Source: Eubacteriales bacterium (GTDB lineage Bacteria; Bacillota; Clostridia; Lachnospirales; Lachnospiraceae). Taken from it: a stretch of 64,000 nt of DNA. The stretch's first letter is position 1. The number at the start of each line of letters is the position of its first letter. Made by a program: the position numbers and the translations under genes. The DNA is taken from positions 202,524 to 266,523 of the forward strand of contig JAUNPS010000001.1 in the NCBI GenBank assembly GCA_030536575.1, written 5' to 3'. The notes beneath the pieces were generated by a model, which had not been told where the DNA came from, did no database searches, and worked only from the letters and a program-made list of their open reading frames with translations. This document shows, one piece after another, positions 9,907-19,590 of the stretch.

Positions 9907-12417
9907 CTACGCGTTCAAAATCCTTAAAACCATATCTCCGGTTCCCACATTATACCCGCTGGTTCCATACAGCGCCGTCACTCCGCTCTCCCGCCTCTCC
10001 GCAACCAAAATCAGCGGCAGCCTCCCCGGCTCCGTATAAACCCTCCGCGCCAGCACCTCCATCTCCCCACCAAAATCATGGAAAAACACAGGCACTCCCG
10101 GCAGCGCCTTCCGGCACTTCACAAGCGTCGGGTCCTCCAACGCCTTCCGGTTTTGCACAATCAGGGCAATGCGGTTCTCAAAGATTCCGAATTCTTCTTT
10201 TCGCTCGATCAGCTCATTTAAAATATGCTCCGTCGGCTCCTTGCTCTCTTCCAGCCAGATAAAGAGCGTCTTCCCGCCTTCCGCCAGCTCGGAAGCCTTC
10301 CGCACCTGCCCGCTGGCATCCGTAAGCCCGAAGTCCGGAAGGGCAATGTGGCTCAGAATATCCGACAGCTTCGCATCCCGGAACGCCATCCGAATCTCCT
10401 TTGTCTCCCCTGCGCGGACACAGAAATCCAGCCGTTTTCCAAACTGATTTCCATTCGGCAGACGGTTCGCCGTCAGGAGCCGATACGTTCCCGGCACCAG
10501 CCGAAGCGTCAGCTTTCCGTCTTCCCAGATCTTGCCGTCCAGCTTCAACGTCTCATACGCGCCTCCTCGCAGCCGCGCCAGCGTCCAGTTCTGGAAATAT
10601 TTCCAGACCGTTTTCGCCCCATCTTCCAGCAGGATCAGCCCGGCATCCGCCCGCTCTTCCGGCAGAACCGGAACGAACGCCCCGTCCCGCCAGTATTCCA
10701 TCGCGCCGCTTTCCGGATGCAGTCTGGACGGAATCCCAAGTGTCCGCGCAATGGCTACGAACAGCACTTTTTTAGACGCCTCGCTGGCCACACCCAGCCG
10801 CAGGGCTGCCGCCGGAGTGGTAAACAGGCTGCTCCGTTCTCTGTCCGGATGCTCCCTGACACGCTTCTGCACCACGTCCCAAATCTTCTCCGGTTCCGCC
10901 CGGAACGCCTCTTTCTCTTCCTCGGAAAAGGCCTCCGAGATCGCCTTTCTCCAGGGCGTCAGCACTTCGTTCGAAATCCTGGGGTTCAGGATGTAATTCA
11001 GGTACAGGTCTTCCGGAAACTGTCCGGCATAGGCGGACGCTTCGTGAAAATGTTCTTCCAGAACTGCCGCTTTCAGGTCGATCTGGTCTTTCTCGGACAG
11101 GCATTTCAGGAGCTTCGCACGCAGTCCCACGGTCGCGATATCCCCATAGAAGAAATCTTCCCGCTCCTTATTCCAGAAATGCCGCGCCTTCTGGAGCCGC
11201 TTTCCGGTCACTTTCGCGAGCTTCCGGTCGAACTGCTTCTGCTCCTCTGCGGTCAGCTTCCGTCCTGGGCGAATATGGTCTTCCGGTGCGAACATATCAA
11301 AATCTGTCCACGCCTCTGCCAGGGAAACCGCCTCCCGCAGCACAACCCCGCACACCCGCTCCTTCCGCGTATCCATCAGCCCTTCCGCCCTCATCCCATC
11401 CTTCCTCACATCCACATGAAGGCTTCCCAGGCCCGTCTCCATCCTCACCTTTCCTTCCTCATCCGTCCGCATGACAGCCACCGGCGCAAACTCCGCATAA
11501 TTCAGCACCTGAAACTCCACGACCGCGCCCTTCACCGCCGCCCCGCTCTCATTCGTCACCCGCACTTCCGCTTCCACCGTCTCCGCATAGCGCCCAAGCT
11601 GATTCAGCATCGTCACCATGCCCTCTTTTCCCACGGCCTTCTCTGCGGATGCCGGAATCGCGTCAAACCATCGGGAATGCACCATCATTGCCCGCGACGA
11701 CGCCCCGTTAAACCACCCGTGGTTCAGCTCCGGACTGGGCTCGCACGCCCCCAGGAACTTCCATTCCCCCTCGATCCAGACCTCCACCCACGCATGATTA
11801 TCATCGCAATGCGACCACTTCGGCGCATAAACCTGCCTCGCCGGAATCCCCACACTCCGCATCGCATTGACCGTAAAAACCGACTCCTCCCCGCAGCGCC
11901 CATGGCCGCTGGCAAACACCGTCCTCGCCGAAGCCGTCCGGTCATCCGACGCCTGATAAGTCGCCTCCCTGGCGCACCAGAAATTCACCTCCCAGGCGAT
12001 CGCCTCCTCCGGCCGCTCCGTCAGCCAGTCTTCCGACCGAATCTCACCCGTGACCCAGCCATCCCGGCCATACGCCTGCAAACTTTCGTAAAAAAGCGTC
12101 CTGCATGTATCGATTTCTTCCTCATTCACCCGGTGATACAGAACATAATTCAAAAAAACTTCCTCCGGAAGCTTCCGGACATGCTCATACTTCTCCCACA
12201 GCATCACGCTGTGAGCCGCGTAATCCAGAAAGACGGAAAACGGATAATTTCCCAGATCGCTGCACGGCATCGTCGTATAAAGATACTTCATGGCCAGCGC
12301 CGTATCCTCCGGGCAATGCGAAATCTCCTCCGCAATCGGCTCCAGAATCCCCGGCTGATGCCTAAGAAGCATGGCAAACGCTTCCTCAATGCGCGCTCTG
12401 CTGTTCTCTAAAAACAT
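9907..12417 (-). CDS. Transglutaminase/PNGase-like protein with degenerate second copy and thioredoxin-like tail
   Basis: This is an 836-residue cytoplasmic protein. Residues about 80-235 form a transglutaminase-like cysteine hydrolase domain: Cys175 in GRCGEES, His208 in DNHAWVEVW, and an acidic residue Glu226 in ACEPSP. The pattern resembles peptide:N-glycanases. A beta domain follows (about 280-345). Residues about 465-590 repeat the first domain: LPEEVFLNYVLYHR at 83-96 recurs as FPEDLYLNYILNPR at 467-480, and SVGIPAR recurs as TLGIPSR, but the Cys block became GVASEAS. The last 150 residues look like a thioredoxin fold (LPDFGLTDASG) without CxxC. No signal peptide is present. GGAGGAG precedes the ATG, and the gene overlaps the CutC gene by 10 bases. 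Its reaction is not known to me; deglycosylation or cleavage of glycopeptides is inference from context. Confidence 0.85.
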   Translation of the reverse strand: MFLENSRARIEEAFAMLLRHQPGILEPIAEEISHCPEDTALAMKYLYTTMPCSDLGNYPFSVFLDYAAHSVMLWEKYEHVRKLPEEVFLNYVLYHRVNEEEIDTCRTLFYESLQAYGRDGWVTGEIRSEDWLTERPEEAIAWEVNFWCAREATYQASDDRTASARTVFASGHGRCGEESVFTVNAMRSVGIPARQVYAPKWSHCDDNHAWVEVWIEGEWKFLGACEPSPELNHGWFNGASSRAMMVHSRWFDAIPASAEKAVGKEGMVTMLNQLGRYAETVEAEVRVTNESGAAVKGAVVEFQVLNYAEFAPVAVMRTDEEGKVRMETGLGSLHVDVRKDGMRAEGLMDTRKERVCGVVLREAVSLAEAWTDFDMFAPEDHIRPGRKLTAEEQKQFDRKLAKVTGKRLQKARHFWNKEREDFFYGDIATVGLRAKLLKCLSEKDQIDLKAAVLEEHFHEASAYAGQFPEDLYLNYILNPRISNEVLTPWRKAISEAFSEEEKEAFRAEPEKIWDVVQKRVREHPDRERSSLFTTPAAALRLGVASEASKKVLFVAIARTLGIPSRLHPESGAMEYWRDGAFVPVLPEERADAGLILLEDGAKTVWKYFQNWTLARLRGGAYETLKLDGKIWEDGKLTLRLVPGTYRLLTANRLPNGNQFGKRLDFCVRAGETKEIRMAFRDAKLSDILSHIALPDFGLTDASGQVRKASELAEGGKTLFIWLEESKEPTEHILNELIERKEEFGIFENRIALIVQNRKALEDPTLVKCRKALPGVPVFFHDFGGEMEVLARRVYTEPGRLPLILVAERRESGVTALYGTSGYNVGTGDMVLRILNA

Positions 12418-13199
12418 GCCTTCTCCTCCGCCAGCCGGTTCAATACTTCCCGCGCTTCCCGCACTTTCTCCTCCGCCGTCCGCCAGATCTCAAACTCGCT
12501 GATAAACGGCAGACCCATATTCACGCCGTCCTTCCGGTACTCCATCACGCTGTCCAGCGTCTCCTTCCCGGACATGTGGAACACATGGGCGCCGGTATAC
12601 GGCCCGATTTCCCGGATCGCCTCCGCATCCACGCCGCTGCCGACCATGATCTCCAGATCATTGCCCGCCTTCTCCACCAGTTCCTTTAACAGCTCCCGGC
12701 CCGCCAGACAACTGTTCTTCTGCCCCGACGTCAGGATCGTGCGGATTCCCAGCTCCTTCGCCTGCTCCAGAGCCTCAAAGGGGTCACGGCAGACGTCAAA
12801 GGCCCGGTGAAGCGTCACGGACATCCCGTCCGCTTCCTCCATCAGAATCCGCATCTGTTCCAGATTCAGGCTTCCGTCCGGCTTCAGGATGCCGATCACG
12901 ACCCCCTCCGCCCCCAGCTCCCGGAACATTTTCACATCCCTGCGGATAATCTGGAACTCATGTTCCGTATAGCAGAAATCTCCGAATCTGGGACGGATCA
13001 ATGCATGAATCCGAATATCCGAATACCGGCGGATCTCCTGAAACAGCCCCGGGCTGGGCGTCGTCCCGCCGATAATCAGGTTCCCGCAGAGCTCCAGCCT
13101 GGAAGCTCCTCCTTTCGCCGCCGCAAGCGCAGATTCCACCGAATCCACGCAGGACTCCAAAATATATTCTCTCAAAGCGATCTTCCCTTTCTTCTGCAT
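12408..13199 (-). CDS. cutC: CutC family TIM-barrel protein
   Basis: This is a member of the CutC family (PF03932), historically linked to copper homeostasis but with no firmly assigned reaction that I know. Family blocks are clear: ESCVDSVESALAA near the start, GASRLELCGNL, GGTTPSPGL, IRPRFGDFCYTEHE, VTLHRAFDVC and ILTSGQ. It overlaps the aminopeptidase gene. The ATG at 13199 has no ribosome site. A TTG at 13175, whose last bases overlap the upstream stop as TTGA, would match the usual family start better and indicates translational coupling. Its place among peptide and fucose genes suggests a role in glycan or glycopeptide catabolism rather than copper handling. That is inference. Confidence 0.9.
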   Translation of the reverse strand: MQKKGKIALREYILESCVDSVESALAAAKGGASRLELCGNLIIGGTTPSPGLFQEIRRYSDIRIHALIRPRFGDFCYTEHEFQIIRRDVKMFRELGAEGVVIGILKPDGSLNLEQMRILMEEADGMSVTLHRAFDVCRDPFEALEQAKELGIRTILTSGQKNSCLAGRELLKELVEKAGNDLEIMVGSGVDAEAIREIGPYTGAHVFHMSGKETLDSVMEYRKDGVNMGLPFISEFEIWRTAEEKVREAREVLNRLAEEKACF

Positions 13200-14470
13200 A
13201 AATAATACATACTTGTCACGCCCGCTCCGGTCGCGCCCTTTGCCTGGAATTCATAGATCGGCTTCTCCACCCATGACGTCCCTGCAATATCCAGATGAAT
13301 CCAGGGCCTCCCTGCGGCAAACTTCCGAATAAACAGCCCCGCTGTGATCGTTCCGGCAAATTTCCCGCCGGAATTTTTCATGTCTGCGACCTCGCTCTCA
13401 ATCATTTTCTCATACTCCGGATAGATCGGCAGCCGCAGATAACGTTCCCCGGAGAGCCCAATTCCCTCCAGGAATTCCTCATAAAAAGCTTCTCCCTCGG
13501 CCAGGCACGGCGCTGCTCCAAAGGCTGTGATACCCACCGCCGCCCCGGTCAGGGTTGCAATGTCCACTACCTGGGACACACTTTCGGTTCGGACGGCATA
13601 GGCAACCGCATCGCCCAGCATCAGCCGTCCCTCCGCATCCGTATTTACAATCTGAATCGTCTGCCCGTCGTAAGCCGTAATCACATCCCCCGGCAGATAC
13701 GAACCTGGGGAAATCCGGTTCTCGCACATAGGAATCAGCCCGGTCACATTGACCTTCACACCATTCGCCGCCAGTGCGTAGATCGCTCCGGCCACAGCGG
13801 CCCCTCCGGCCATATCGCCGCGGATTCCCATCATAGAACCGGCATTTTTCAGGCAGTAGCCGCCCGTATCGCAGGTCACGCCTTTCCCTACAAGGCCCGT
13901 AATTTCCTTAGTATCCGGGTTTCCCCGATAGCGCAGAATCGCCAGGCAGGGAGGATAGGCGCTGCTGTCCCCCACGGCCAGCATGGCGTTCATCCCAAGC
14001 TCCGCCAGCCGCTCCCGGCTCAAAATTTCCACTTCTACCGGAACCTGCTCCACAAGCTCGGCCACCTTTCCGGCAAAGTCCAGCGGACGGAGCATATTTC
14101 CCGGCATATTCGTCATATTTCTGGCAAATACAATTCCTTTCACAACGTGTTCGGTTTCCCGAATCACTTCTTTTGCTTCTTCATTGCCACGCAATCCAAT
14201 CAGCTCCACCACCGTTTCCGGCTCCTCGCTTTGCTTTTTCGAATATTTCGCGGGCTTATACAGGGCCAAAAGGATACCCTCCGCCGCATCTCTAAGACAA
14301 TCCGTTCCCTTTAACGCAATCCAGTTCGAAAGGTCCAGTGCAAAGCTGCCGCCCTTCCATTCCTTTACTGCCTTGGCAAATACCTCCTTCACCGCAATTC
14401 TGTCCATTTTTTCCGTCGGTTCCGGGCAGGTAAGTACCGGAAGCATACTCGTCTCCACGATTCTCAGCAT
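13172..14470 (-). CDS. pepA: M17 family leucyl aminopeptidase
   Basis: This is a cytosolic dizinc/dimanganese aminopeptidase that removes N-terminal residues from peptides, 432 residues. The metal-binding and catalytic blocks are plain: GKGVTCDTGG, GIRGDMAGGAAV and NTDAEGRLMLGD, followed by VDIATLTGA. The N-terminal regulatory half is shorter than in E. coli PepA. AAAGGA precedes the ATG. It lies 31 bases behind the DeoR gene and is coupled to CutC. In an operon with a peptide importer it most simply degrades the imported peptide. Confidence 0.95.
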   Translation of the reverse strand: MLRIVETSMLPVLTCPEPTEKMDRIAVKEVFAKAVKEWKGGSFALDLSNWIALKGTDCLRDAAEGILLALYKPAKYSKKQSEEPETVVELIGLRGNEEAKEVIRETEHVVKGIVFARNMTNMPGNMLRPLDFAGKVAELVEQVPVEVEILSRERLAELGMNAMLAVGDSSAYPPCLAILRYRGNPDTKEITGLVGKGVTCDTGGYCLKNAGSMMGIRGDMAGGAAVAGAIYALAANGVKVNVTGLIPMCENRISPGSYLPGDVITAYDGQTIQIVNTDAEGRLMLGDAVAYAVRTESVSQVVDIATLTGAAVGITAFGAAPCLAEGEAFYEEFLEGIGLSGERYLRLPIYPEYEKMIESEVADMKNSGGKFAGTITAGLFIRKFAAGRPWIHLDIAGTSWVEKPIYEFQAKGATGAGVTSMYYLCRRKGRSL

Positions 14471-14501
14471 GATGACAAATCCTTTCTAATGTTTTCGCAG
14501 A

Positions 14502-15263
14502 TTATATCAGCCGGACTCCCGCGCTCTCCAGCGCCTGCATCGTCGCCGGGTCCGGCTCCTTATCCGTAATAATTCCATTTATATCATCAAAATGCGCAAA
14601 TTTGTAGGAATCATTAAAATAAAACTTATCCCTTTCCATGACAATGTATTTGTGGCGGCTGCTTCCCAGCGCAGCCTTTTTCGTCAGCCCGTCCTCCACC
14701 CCCAGGGTCGTGATGGCGCTGTCCATCATATCAATGCCCGTCGTCCCCAGGAATGCGCGGTCAAAGCTGTATTGCTTAATCACTTCGATGGTGGCGGCCC
14801 CCATAAAACCATTTACGGTGCGGTACATGATTCCTCCCGTACCGATGGCGGTAATCATGGAGCTTTTTGCCAGCGCCTGTAAGATGTCGATCATGTTGCT
14901 GACAACGACCACTTTCCGTTTCTCCTTAACCAGAAGCTCGGCAATCCGGATGTTTGTGGTGGAAATATCCAGGAAAATCGTCTCGTTATCCTTGATAATG
15001 TCGGCGGCTTTCCGGGCAATGATCTCTTTCTTATCCACATTCACCTTCCGGCGGTCGATCACATCCCGCTCCAGCGGATAATCCTGGGACAGGATCGCCC
15101 CGCCGTAGGTGCGTTTTAACCTCCCCGCATTCTCCAGCGCCTTTAAATCTTTCCGGATACAGTCCTCCGTCACCTGGAATTTCTCGCTTAAATCCTTGAC
15201 CTTGACCTTTCCTTCCTGATTCAGCTTCAGGATAATGGCTTCCCAACGTTCTTCTGTAAACAT
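14502..15263 (-). CDS. DeoR-family transcriptional regulator
   Basis: This is a 253-residue sugar-catabolism regulator. The N-terminal DeoR helix-turn-helix occupies about residues 1-55 (VKVKDLSEKFQVTEDCIRKD). A DeoRC phosphosugar-sensing domain follows (NETIFLDISTTNIRIAELL, VVVVSNMIDI, DRAFLGTTGIDM). The start ATG at 15263 is preceded by GGTGGGGG; a GTG at 15275 is less likely. It is encoded inside the operon, 22 bases behind the fucosidase gene, so it probably represses its own operon until a phosphorylated sugar such as fuculose-phosphate appears. The ligand is a guess. Confidence 0.93.
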   Translation of the reverse strand: MFTEERWEAIILKLNQEGKVKVKDLSEKFQVTEDCIRKDLKALENAGRLKRTYGGAILSQDYPLERDVIDRRKVNVDKKEIIARKAADIIKDNETIFLDISTTNIRIAELLVKEKRKVVVVSNMIDILQALAKSSMITAIGTGGIMYRTVNGFMGAATIEVIKQYSFDRAFLGTTGIDMMDSAITTLGVEDGLTKKAALGSSRHKYIVMERDKFYFNDSYKFAHFDDINGIITDKEPDPATMQALESAGVRLI

Positions 15264-15285
15264 AAAATCCCCCACCGCCTTCGCT

Positions 15286-16596
15286 TTACCGTTCTTTCAG
15301 GGTCACTTCCAGCACCGTATCCACCGGATCAGGCAGAATCGGGTCCGGCCCCAGATCGGCGAACACGATATCCGGGTAATCGCTGTGCACCCAGCTCGTA
15401 GAAATGGGCACCTCCGCACCGGTGGCCAGATAGCGGATGCTCTCCACTTCCTCTTTTTTCAGGCCCGGAAGTGGCATCGGGCCGATGGTATTTTCATACA
15501 GATGATAATAAAGCTTGTTTCCTTTCGCGGTGATCCGGCCCATATCCGGCTTCGCGATCCCGGCCTTTCCGCAGCCGTAAATGCTGTCGCTGTTTTCCTT
15601 CATCCAGCGGCCGATCTCAGCCAGGCGCTCCAGGGATTCTTTCGGAATGTTTCCTCTGGCATCCGGGCCCACATTCAGGATCATGTTTCCGCCCTTTGAG
15701 ACGCATTCCACCAGCTTTTTGATCAGCATCGGCGCGGGCTTCCAGAAATGATCCTTGGCGCAGTAACCCCAGTTTCCATTCATGGTCACGCAGGATTCCC
15801 AGATCATATCGTTCCCATTGACGTCCTTAATTCCTTCGGGCGGAATCATCTGTTCCGGGGTGACGAAATCCCCGTGGTAGGGCGTCGGGTTTCCGGTGGC
15901 CAGGGAGCCGTAGCCTTCGCCGCTGGCTTCCAGACGGTTGTCAATGATGACGTCCGGCTGGAGGGTACGGACCATGTTCACCAGCTCTGTGGCGCGCCAT
16001 TTTTCCCCGCGCATATCGTCGTAGGAGAAGTCGAACCAGAGCAGGTCGAGCTTTCCGTAGTTCGTGCAGATTTCCCGGATCTGGTTCAGCATGTAGTCCA
16101 GGTAACGGTCGAAATTGCGCTTGTCATTCTTTTCGTTTTCGTTATTCCGCATGGGATGGTTCCGGTCGCCGTAGTGGGGGTAATCCTCGTGATACCAGTC
16201 CAGAAGCGTGAAATACAGGCCCACCTTCAGCCCTTCCGCCCGGACGGCCTCCACGAATTCCTTTACCAGGTCGCGGCCGATCTTTGTATTCGTCACTTTA
16301 TAGTCCGTATACTGGCTGTCAAACAGGCAGAAACCGTCGTGATGCTTGGCGGTCATGACAACGTATTTCATACCGGCTTCCCTTGCGGCTCTCGCCCAGG
16401 CCCGCGGGTCATAGTCCACTGGATTGAACTCCTCAAAGTATTTCCTGTAATCCTCTTTCGGCATTTCTTCAAAGCTTCGCACCCATTCGCCTCTGGCCGG
16501 AATGGCATACAGGCCGAAATGGATGAACATCCCGAACCGGGCCTGGGTAAACCAGGCGGTGCGGCGTTCGTATTCTTCTCTGTTAAATGTGTACAT
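15286..16596 (-). CDS. GH29 alpha-L-fucosidase (cytoplasmic)
   Basis: This is a retaining alpha-L-fucosidase of family GH29, 436 residues. GMFIHFGLYAIPARGEW, the TAKHHDGFCLFDS block and LDLLWFDFSY, which carries the nucleophile Asp, identify the family. The C-terminal end carries only a short beta domain. I chose ATG 16596 because GGAGGTAAACAGCGT precedes it; an 18-residue longer start lacks a ribosome site. No signal peptide is present. It stands between the ABC ATPase genes and the DeoR gene of a peptide-type importer, which is unusual and points to fucosylated cargo. It is only distantly similar to the second GH29 at 50-51 kb. Confidence 0.93.
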   Translation of the reverse strand: MYTFNREEYERRTAWFTQARFGMFIHFGLYAIPARGEWVRSFEEMPKEDYRKYFEEFNPVDYDPRAWARAAREAGMKYVVMTAKHHDGFCLFDSQYTDYKVTNTKIGRDLVKEFVEAVRAEGLKVGLYFTLLDWYHEDYPHYGDRNHPMRNNENEKNDKRNFDRYLDYMLNQIREICTNYGKLDLLWFDFSYDDMRGEKWRATELVNMVRTLQPDVIIDNRLEASGEGYGSLATGNPTPYHGDFVTPEQMIPPEGIKDVNGNDMIWESCVTMNGNWGYCAKDHFWKPAPMLIKKLVECVSKGGNMILNVGPDARGNIPKESLERLAEIGRWMKENSDSIYGCGKAGIAKPDMGRITAKGNKLYYHLYENTIGPMPLPGLKKEEVESIRYLATGAEVPISTSWVHSDYPDIVFADLGPDPILPDPVDTVLEVTLKER

Positions 16597-16692
16597 ACGC
16601 TGTTTACCTCCATTTTCTTTGATCGTCTGTGCGTCCGGGTTCAGAACCAAATCCCATGCCCCGTCTCGAACTTCGCCGGGCTTATCCCGCGC

Positions 16693-17664
16693 CTAAAATT
16701 TTTCTGCGTAGTGGCATTTCACCACATGGTCTTTTCCAACGGTCCGGAATTCCGGCCGCTCCGCTTTGCATTTATCCGTGCAGTGCGGACATCTGGTGTG
16801 GAACAGGCATCCCTTTGGCGGATTCACCGGGCTGGGAAGATCCCCTTTCAGGGTAATGCGGTTCTTCTCATGGGTCGGGTCCGGGATCGGCACCGCGGAC
16901 AGCAGCGCCTGGGTGTAAGGATGCCGCGGATTCTGATACAGTTCCGCTTTCGGGGCAGTCTCCACGATGGTTCCCAGATACATGACTCCAATGCGGTCGG
17001 AGATCATTTCCACAACGCTTAAATCGTGGGAAATGAACAAATACGTCAGGTTATATTCCTCCTGAAGATCCTGCATCAGGTTCAGAACCTGGGCCTGAAT
17101 CGACACATCCAGCGCCGATACCGGCTCGTCGGCAATGATCAGCTTCGGGTTTACGGTCAGGGCGCGGGCGATTCCCACACGCTGAAGCTGGCCGCCCGAA
17201 AACTCATGGGGATACCGCTCCCCGTGCATCGGGTTCAGCCCAACGACGCCTAACAGCTCATGAACCTTCTTCAGCCGCTCCCCGGCGCTCATATTCGTAT
17301 GAATCAAAAGCGGTTCCGCAATCTGATCCTGGATCTTGATCCTGGGATTCAGCGCGCCGTAGGGGTCCTGGAAGATCATCTGAATGTCTTTTCTGAGCGG
17401 ACGCATCTGTTTCTCATTATATTTCGAAATGTCCGTTCCGTCAAACCAAACTTCACCGGAATCCGGAACCAGGATGTGGTTGATCAGACGGCCCGTGGTG
17501 GACTTGCCGCAGCCGGACTCACCCACCAGCGAAAAGGTCTCGCCGGCCTGAATGTCAAAGGACACGTCGTTGACTGCGTGGACATACTTTTTCTCGGAAA
17601 ACATTCCTTTGTTTACCTGGAAGGTTTTCACCGCATGTTTTACGGATACTAACGGCTTACTCAT
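16693..17664 (-). CDS. Oligopeptide/dipeptide ABC transporter ATPase, OppF/DppF type
   Basis: This is a cytoplasmic ATPase subunit, 323 residues from ATG 17664. That start follows GGGGGAG, and its ATGA overlap with the OppD stop shows coupling. Walker A is [12 protein letters not shown], the ABC signature is [14 protein letters not shown] and Walker B is LIIADEP. The C-terminal oligopeptide extension has the cysteine cluster seen in this class ([15 protein letters not shown]), often linked to an iron-sulphur site. A longer frame upstream overlaps OppD and is not real coding. It pairs with the OppD-type ATPase. Confidence 0.95.
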   Translation of the reverse strand: MSKPLVSVKHAVKTFQVNKGMFSEKKYVHAVNDVSFDIQAGETFSLVGESGCGKSTTGRLINHILVPDSGEVWFDGTDISKYNEKQMRPLRKDIQMIFQDPYGALNPRIKIQDQIAEPLLIHTNMSAGERLKKVHELLGVVGLNPMHGERYPHEFSGGQLQRVGIARALTVNPKLIIADEPVSALDVSIQAQVLNLMQDLQEEYNLTYLFISHDLSVVEMISDRIGVMYLGTIVETAPKAELYQNPRHPYTQALLSAVPIPDPTHEKNRITLKGDLPSPVNPPKGCLFHTRCPHCTDKCKAERPEFRTVGKDHVVKCHYAEKF

Positions 17665-18662
17665 GCCTGCTCTCCCCCTTCTTTTGCTCGATTGAATACG
17701 TGGCAGCGGATTTTCCGTGTGGTGGAACCCGGCAGGTACTGCAGTTTCGGCTCCTCCTGACGGCATTTTTCCGTGGCATATTTACAGCGGGGCGCGAACT
17801 TGCAGCCCTTCGGCATCACAGAGAGATCCGGCACGCTGCCCGGAATGGCCGGAAGCTTCTTCACACCGCTTCCGATCTTCGGCACCGAAGCGATCAGGCC
17901 GTTGGTGTACGGGTGGATCGGGTCGGCAAACAGCTCTTTCACCGGGGCTTCTTCCACAATGCGCCCGGCGTACATGACAATGACACGGGAGCACATTTCC
18001 GCCACAACGCCCAGGTCATGGGTGATCAGCAGGATCCCGCTGTTGCGCTCCTCTTTAATCTGAAGCATCAGCTCCAGGATCTGGGCCTGAATGGTCACGT
18101 CCAGCGCCGTGGTGGGCTCGTCGGCAATCATCAGATCCGGTTCGCAGGATAAGGCCATGGCAATCATTACACGCTGGCTCATACCGCCGGAAAGCTGATG
18201 GGGGTAGCTGCGCAGGGTAGTGTCCGGATCAGGGATTCCTACGGATTTTAAAACGTCGTAGGCTCTTTTGTGGGCCTGTTCTTTGGAAAATTTATTGTGC
18301 AGGAGGATTGCTTCCGTAATCTGGCGCTCCACGCGCATACACGGGTTTAAAGAGCTCATCGGGTTCTGGAAGATCATGGACATTTTCCGGCCCCGGATGG
18401 AACGCATCTCCTTTTTCGACAATTTCAGCAGATCCTGCCCGTCTAAGAGGACTTCGCCGTTCGTCACCTTTCCGGAGGTGTCCAGCAGAAGGCCCATGAT
18501 GGAGAGGGAAGTCACGGATTTTCCGCAGCCGGACTCGCCCACAAGGCCCAGCACTTCGCCCTTGTCAATGGAAAATGAGACGTCGTTTACCGCTGTTACC
18601 GTGGATTTTTCACGTTTGAATTCTGTTCGGAGGTTTTTTACCTCTAATAATTTCTCAGCCAT
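17661..18662 (-). CDS. Oligopeptide/dipeptide ABC transporter ATPase, OppD/DppD type
   Basis: This is the second ATPase subunit, 333 residues. Walker A is [11 protein letters not shown], the signature is [15 protein letters not shown] and Walker B is LMIADEP. The C-terminal oligo_HPY region contains [15 protein letters not shown]. It begins 10 bases behind the DppC-type permease gene and its stop overlaps the OppF start. The protein works as a heterodimer with the OppF-type subunit at the membrane. Confidence 0.95.
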   Translation of the reverse strand: MAEKLLEVKNLRTEFKREKSTVTAVNDVSFSIDKGEVLGLVGESGCGKSVTSLSIMGLLLDTSGKVTNGEVLLDGQDLLKLSKKEMRSIRGRKMSMIFQNPMSSLNPCMRVERQITEAILLHNKFSKEQAHKRAYDVLKSVGIPDPDTTLRSYPHQLSGGMSQRVMIAMALSCEPDLMIADEPTTALDVTIQAQILELMLQIKEERNSGILLITHDLGVVAEMCSRVIVMYAGRIVEEAPVKELFADPIHPYTNGLIASVPKIGSGVKKLPAIPGSVPDLSVMPKGCKFAPRCKYATEKCRQEEPKLQYLPGSTTRKIRCHVFNRAKEGGEQA

Positions 18663-18672
18663 TTTCTCCCTC

Positions 18673-19578
18673 CTATTTCATCTTCGGATCCAGCGTGTCG
18701 CGCAGGCCGTCGCCCAACAGGTTAAACGCCAGAACGGTCAGGAAAATCAACAGACCCGGAAACAGTACCAGATGCGGGGCTGTGGTCATGTAGTTCCGGC
18801 TCTGGGAAAGCATTGCCCCCCATTCCGGCTCGGTCACGTTCGCGCCAAAGCCCAGGAAGCTCAGAGATGCGGCCGCCAGAATTGCCGTACCAATGCGCAT
18901 GGTAAAGTTTACAATCAGAGACTGTAAGGTGCCTGGGAAAATGTGTACCCAGAGGATCCGCCAGTCTTTACATCCCAGGGAACGGGCTACTTCAATATAA
19001 AGGGATTCTTTTACGGTCAGGGTCGCGCTTCGCGCCAGACGCGCCACGGACGGCACCGTAAAGACGGCCACGGCGATGACGATATTCACCACGCCAGGCC
19101 CGATGATCGCCACAACCGCGATGGCCAGCAGGATATCCGGGAACGAAAACAGGATATCGGAACCTCTCATCACGATGGATTCAATAATTCCGCCGTAATA
19201 ACCGGCCAGCAGTCCTAAGACCGTACCGATGACCGTACCAATGATAACGGATGCCAGCGCAACGGACAAGGATAAGCGGGTTCCCACCAGCAGACGGCTG
19301 AACACGTCGCGTCCGAACTCATCGGTTCCCCACCAGTGTGCGGCGCTGGGGCCCTGCAGCATAGCCGTATAGTCCGGAGCCGCCGGGTCATAGGGTGCAA
19401 TGTACGGCCCGAAAATTGCAACCAGGATCATAAGCACGACAAAGACCAGTGCGATGACCGCCGTTTTTCTCCGCAGAAACTTTTTGACAAATTCTTTTAC
19501 CTTACTCTGGGCTTTGGGGAGCTCTTCCGCTTCGTAGGAGCCTCCCGCCGAAGTGGTCTTTATTTCTTTATCAGCCAT
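18673..19578 (-). CDS. Peptide ABC transporter permease, DppC/OppC type
   Basis: This is an inner-membrane subunit, 301 residues. A cytoplasmic N-terminal tail of about 40 residues precedes the first membrane segment (AVIALVFVVLMILVAIFGPY). The OppC_N domain is followed by the permease core with the EAA-like loop EVARSLGCKDWRILWVHIFP. It sits 12 bases behind the DppB-type gene. Confidence 0.95.
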   Translation of the reverse strand: MADKEIKTTSAGGSYEAEELPKAQSKVKEFVKKFLRRKTAVIALVFVVLMILVAIFGPYIAPYDPAAPDYTAMLQGPSAAHWWGTDEFGRDVFSRLLVGTRLSLSVALASVIIGTVIGTVLGLLAGYYGGIIESIVMRGSDILFSFPDILLAIAVVAIIGPGVVNIVIAVAVFTVPSVARLARSATLTVKESLYIEVARSLGCKDWRILWVHIFPGTLQSLIVNFTMRIGTAILAAASLSFLGFGANVTEPEWGAMLSQSRNYMTTAPHLVLFPGLLIFLTVLAFNLLGDGLRDTLDPKMK

Positions 19579-19590
19579 ATTCTTTCCTCC

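Noticed and set aside
10225-12411. 728-codon open frame on the plus strand opposite the transglutaminase-like gene
   Set aside because: Arg/Pro/His-rich shadow of a G+C-rich gene; no ribosome site or domain text, while the minus strand has clear catalytic motifs.
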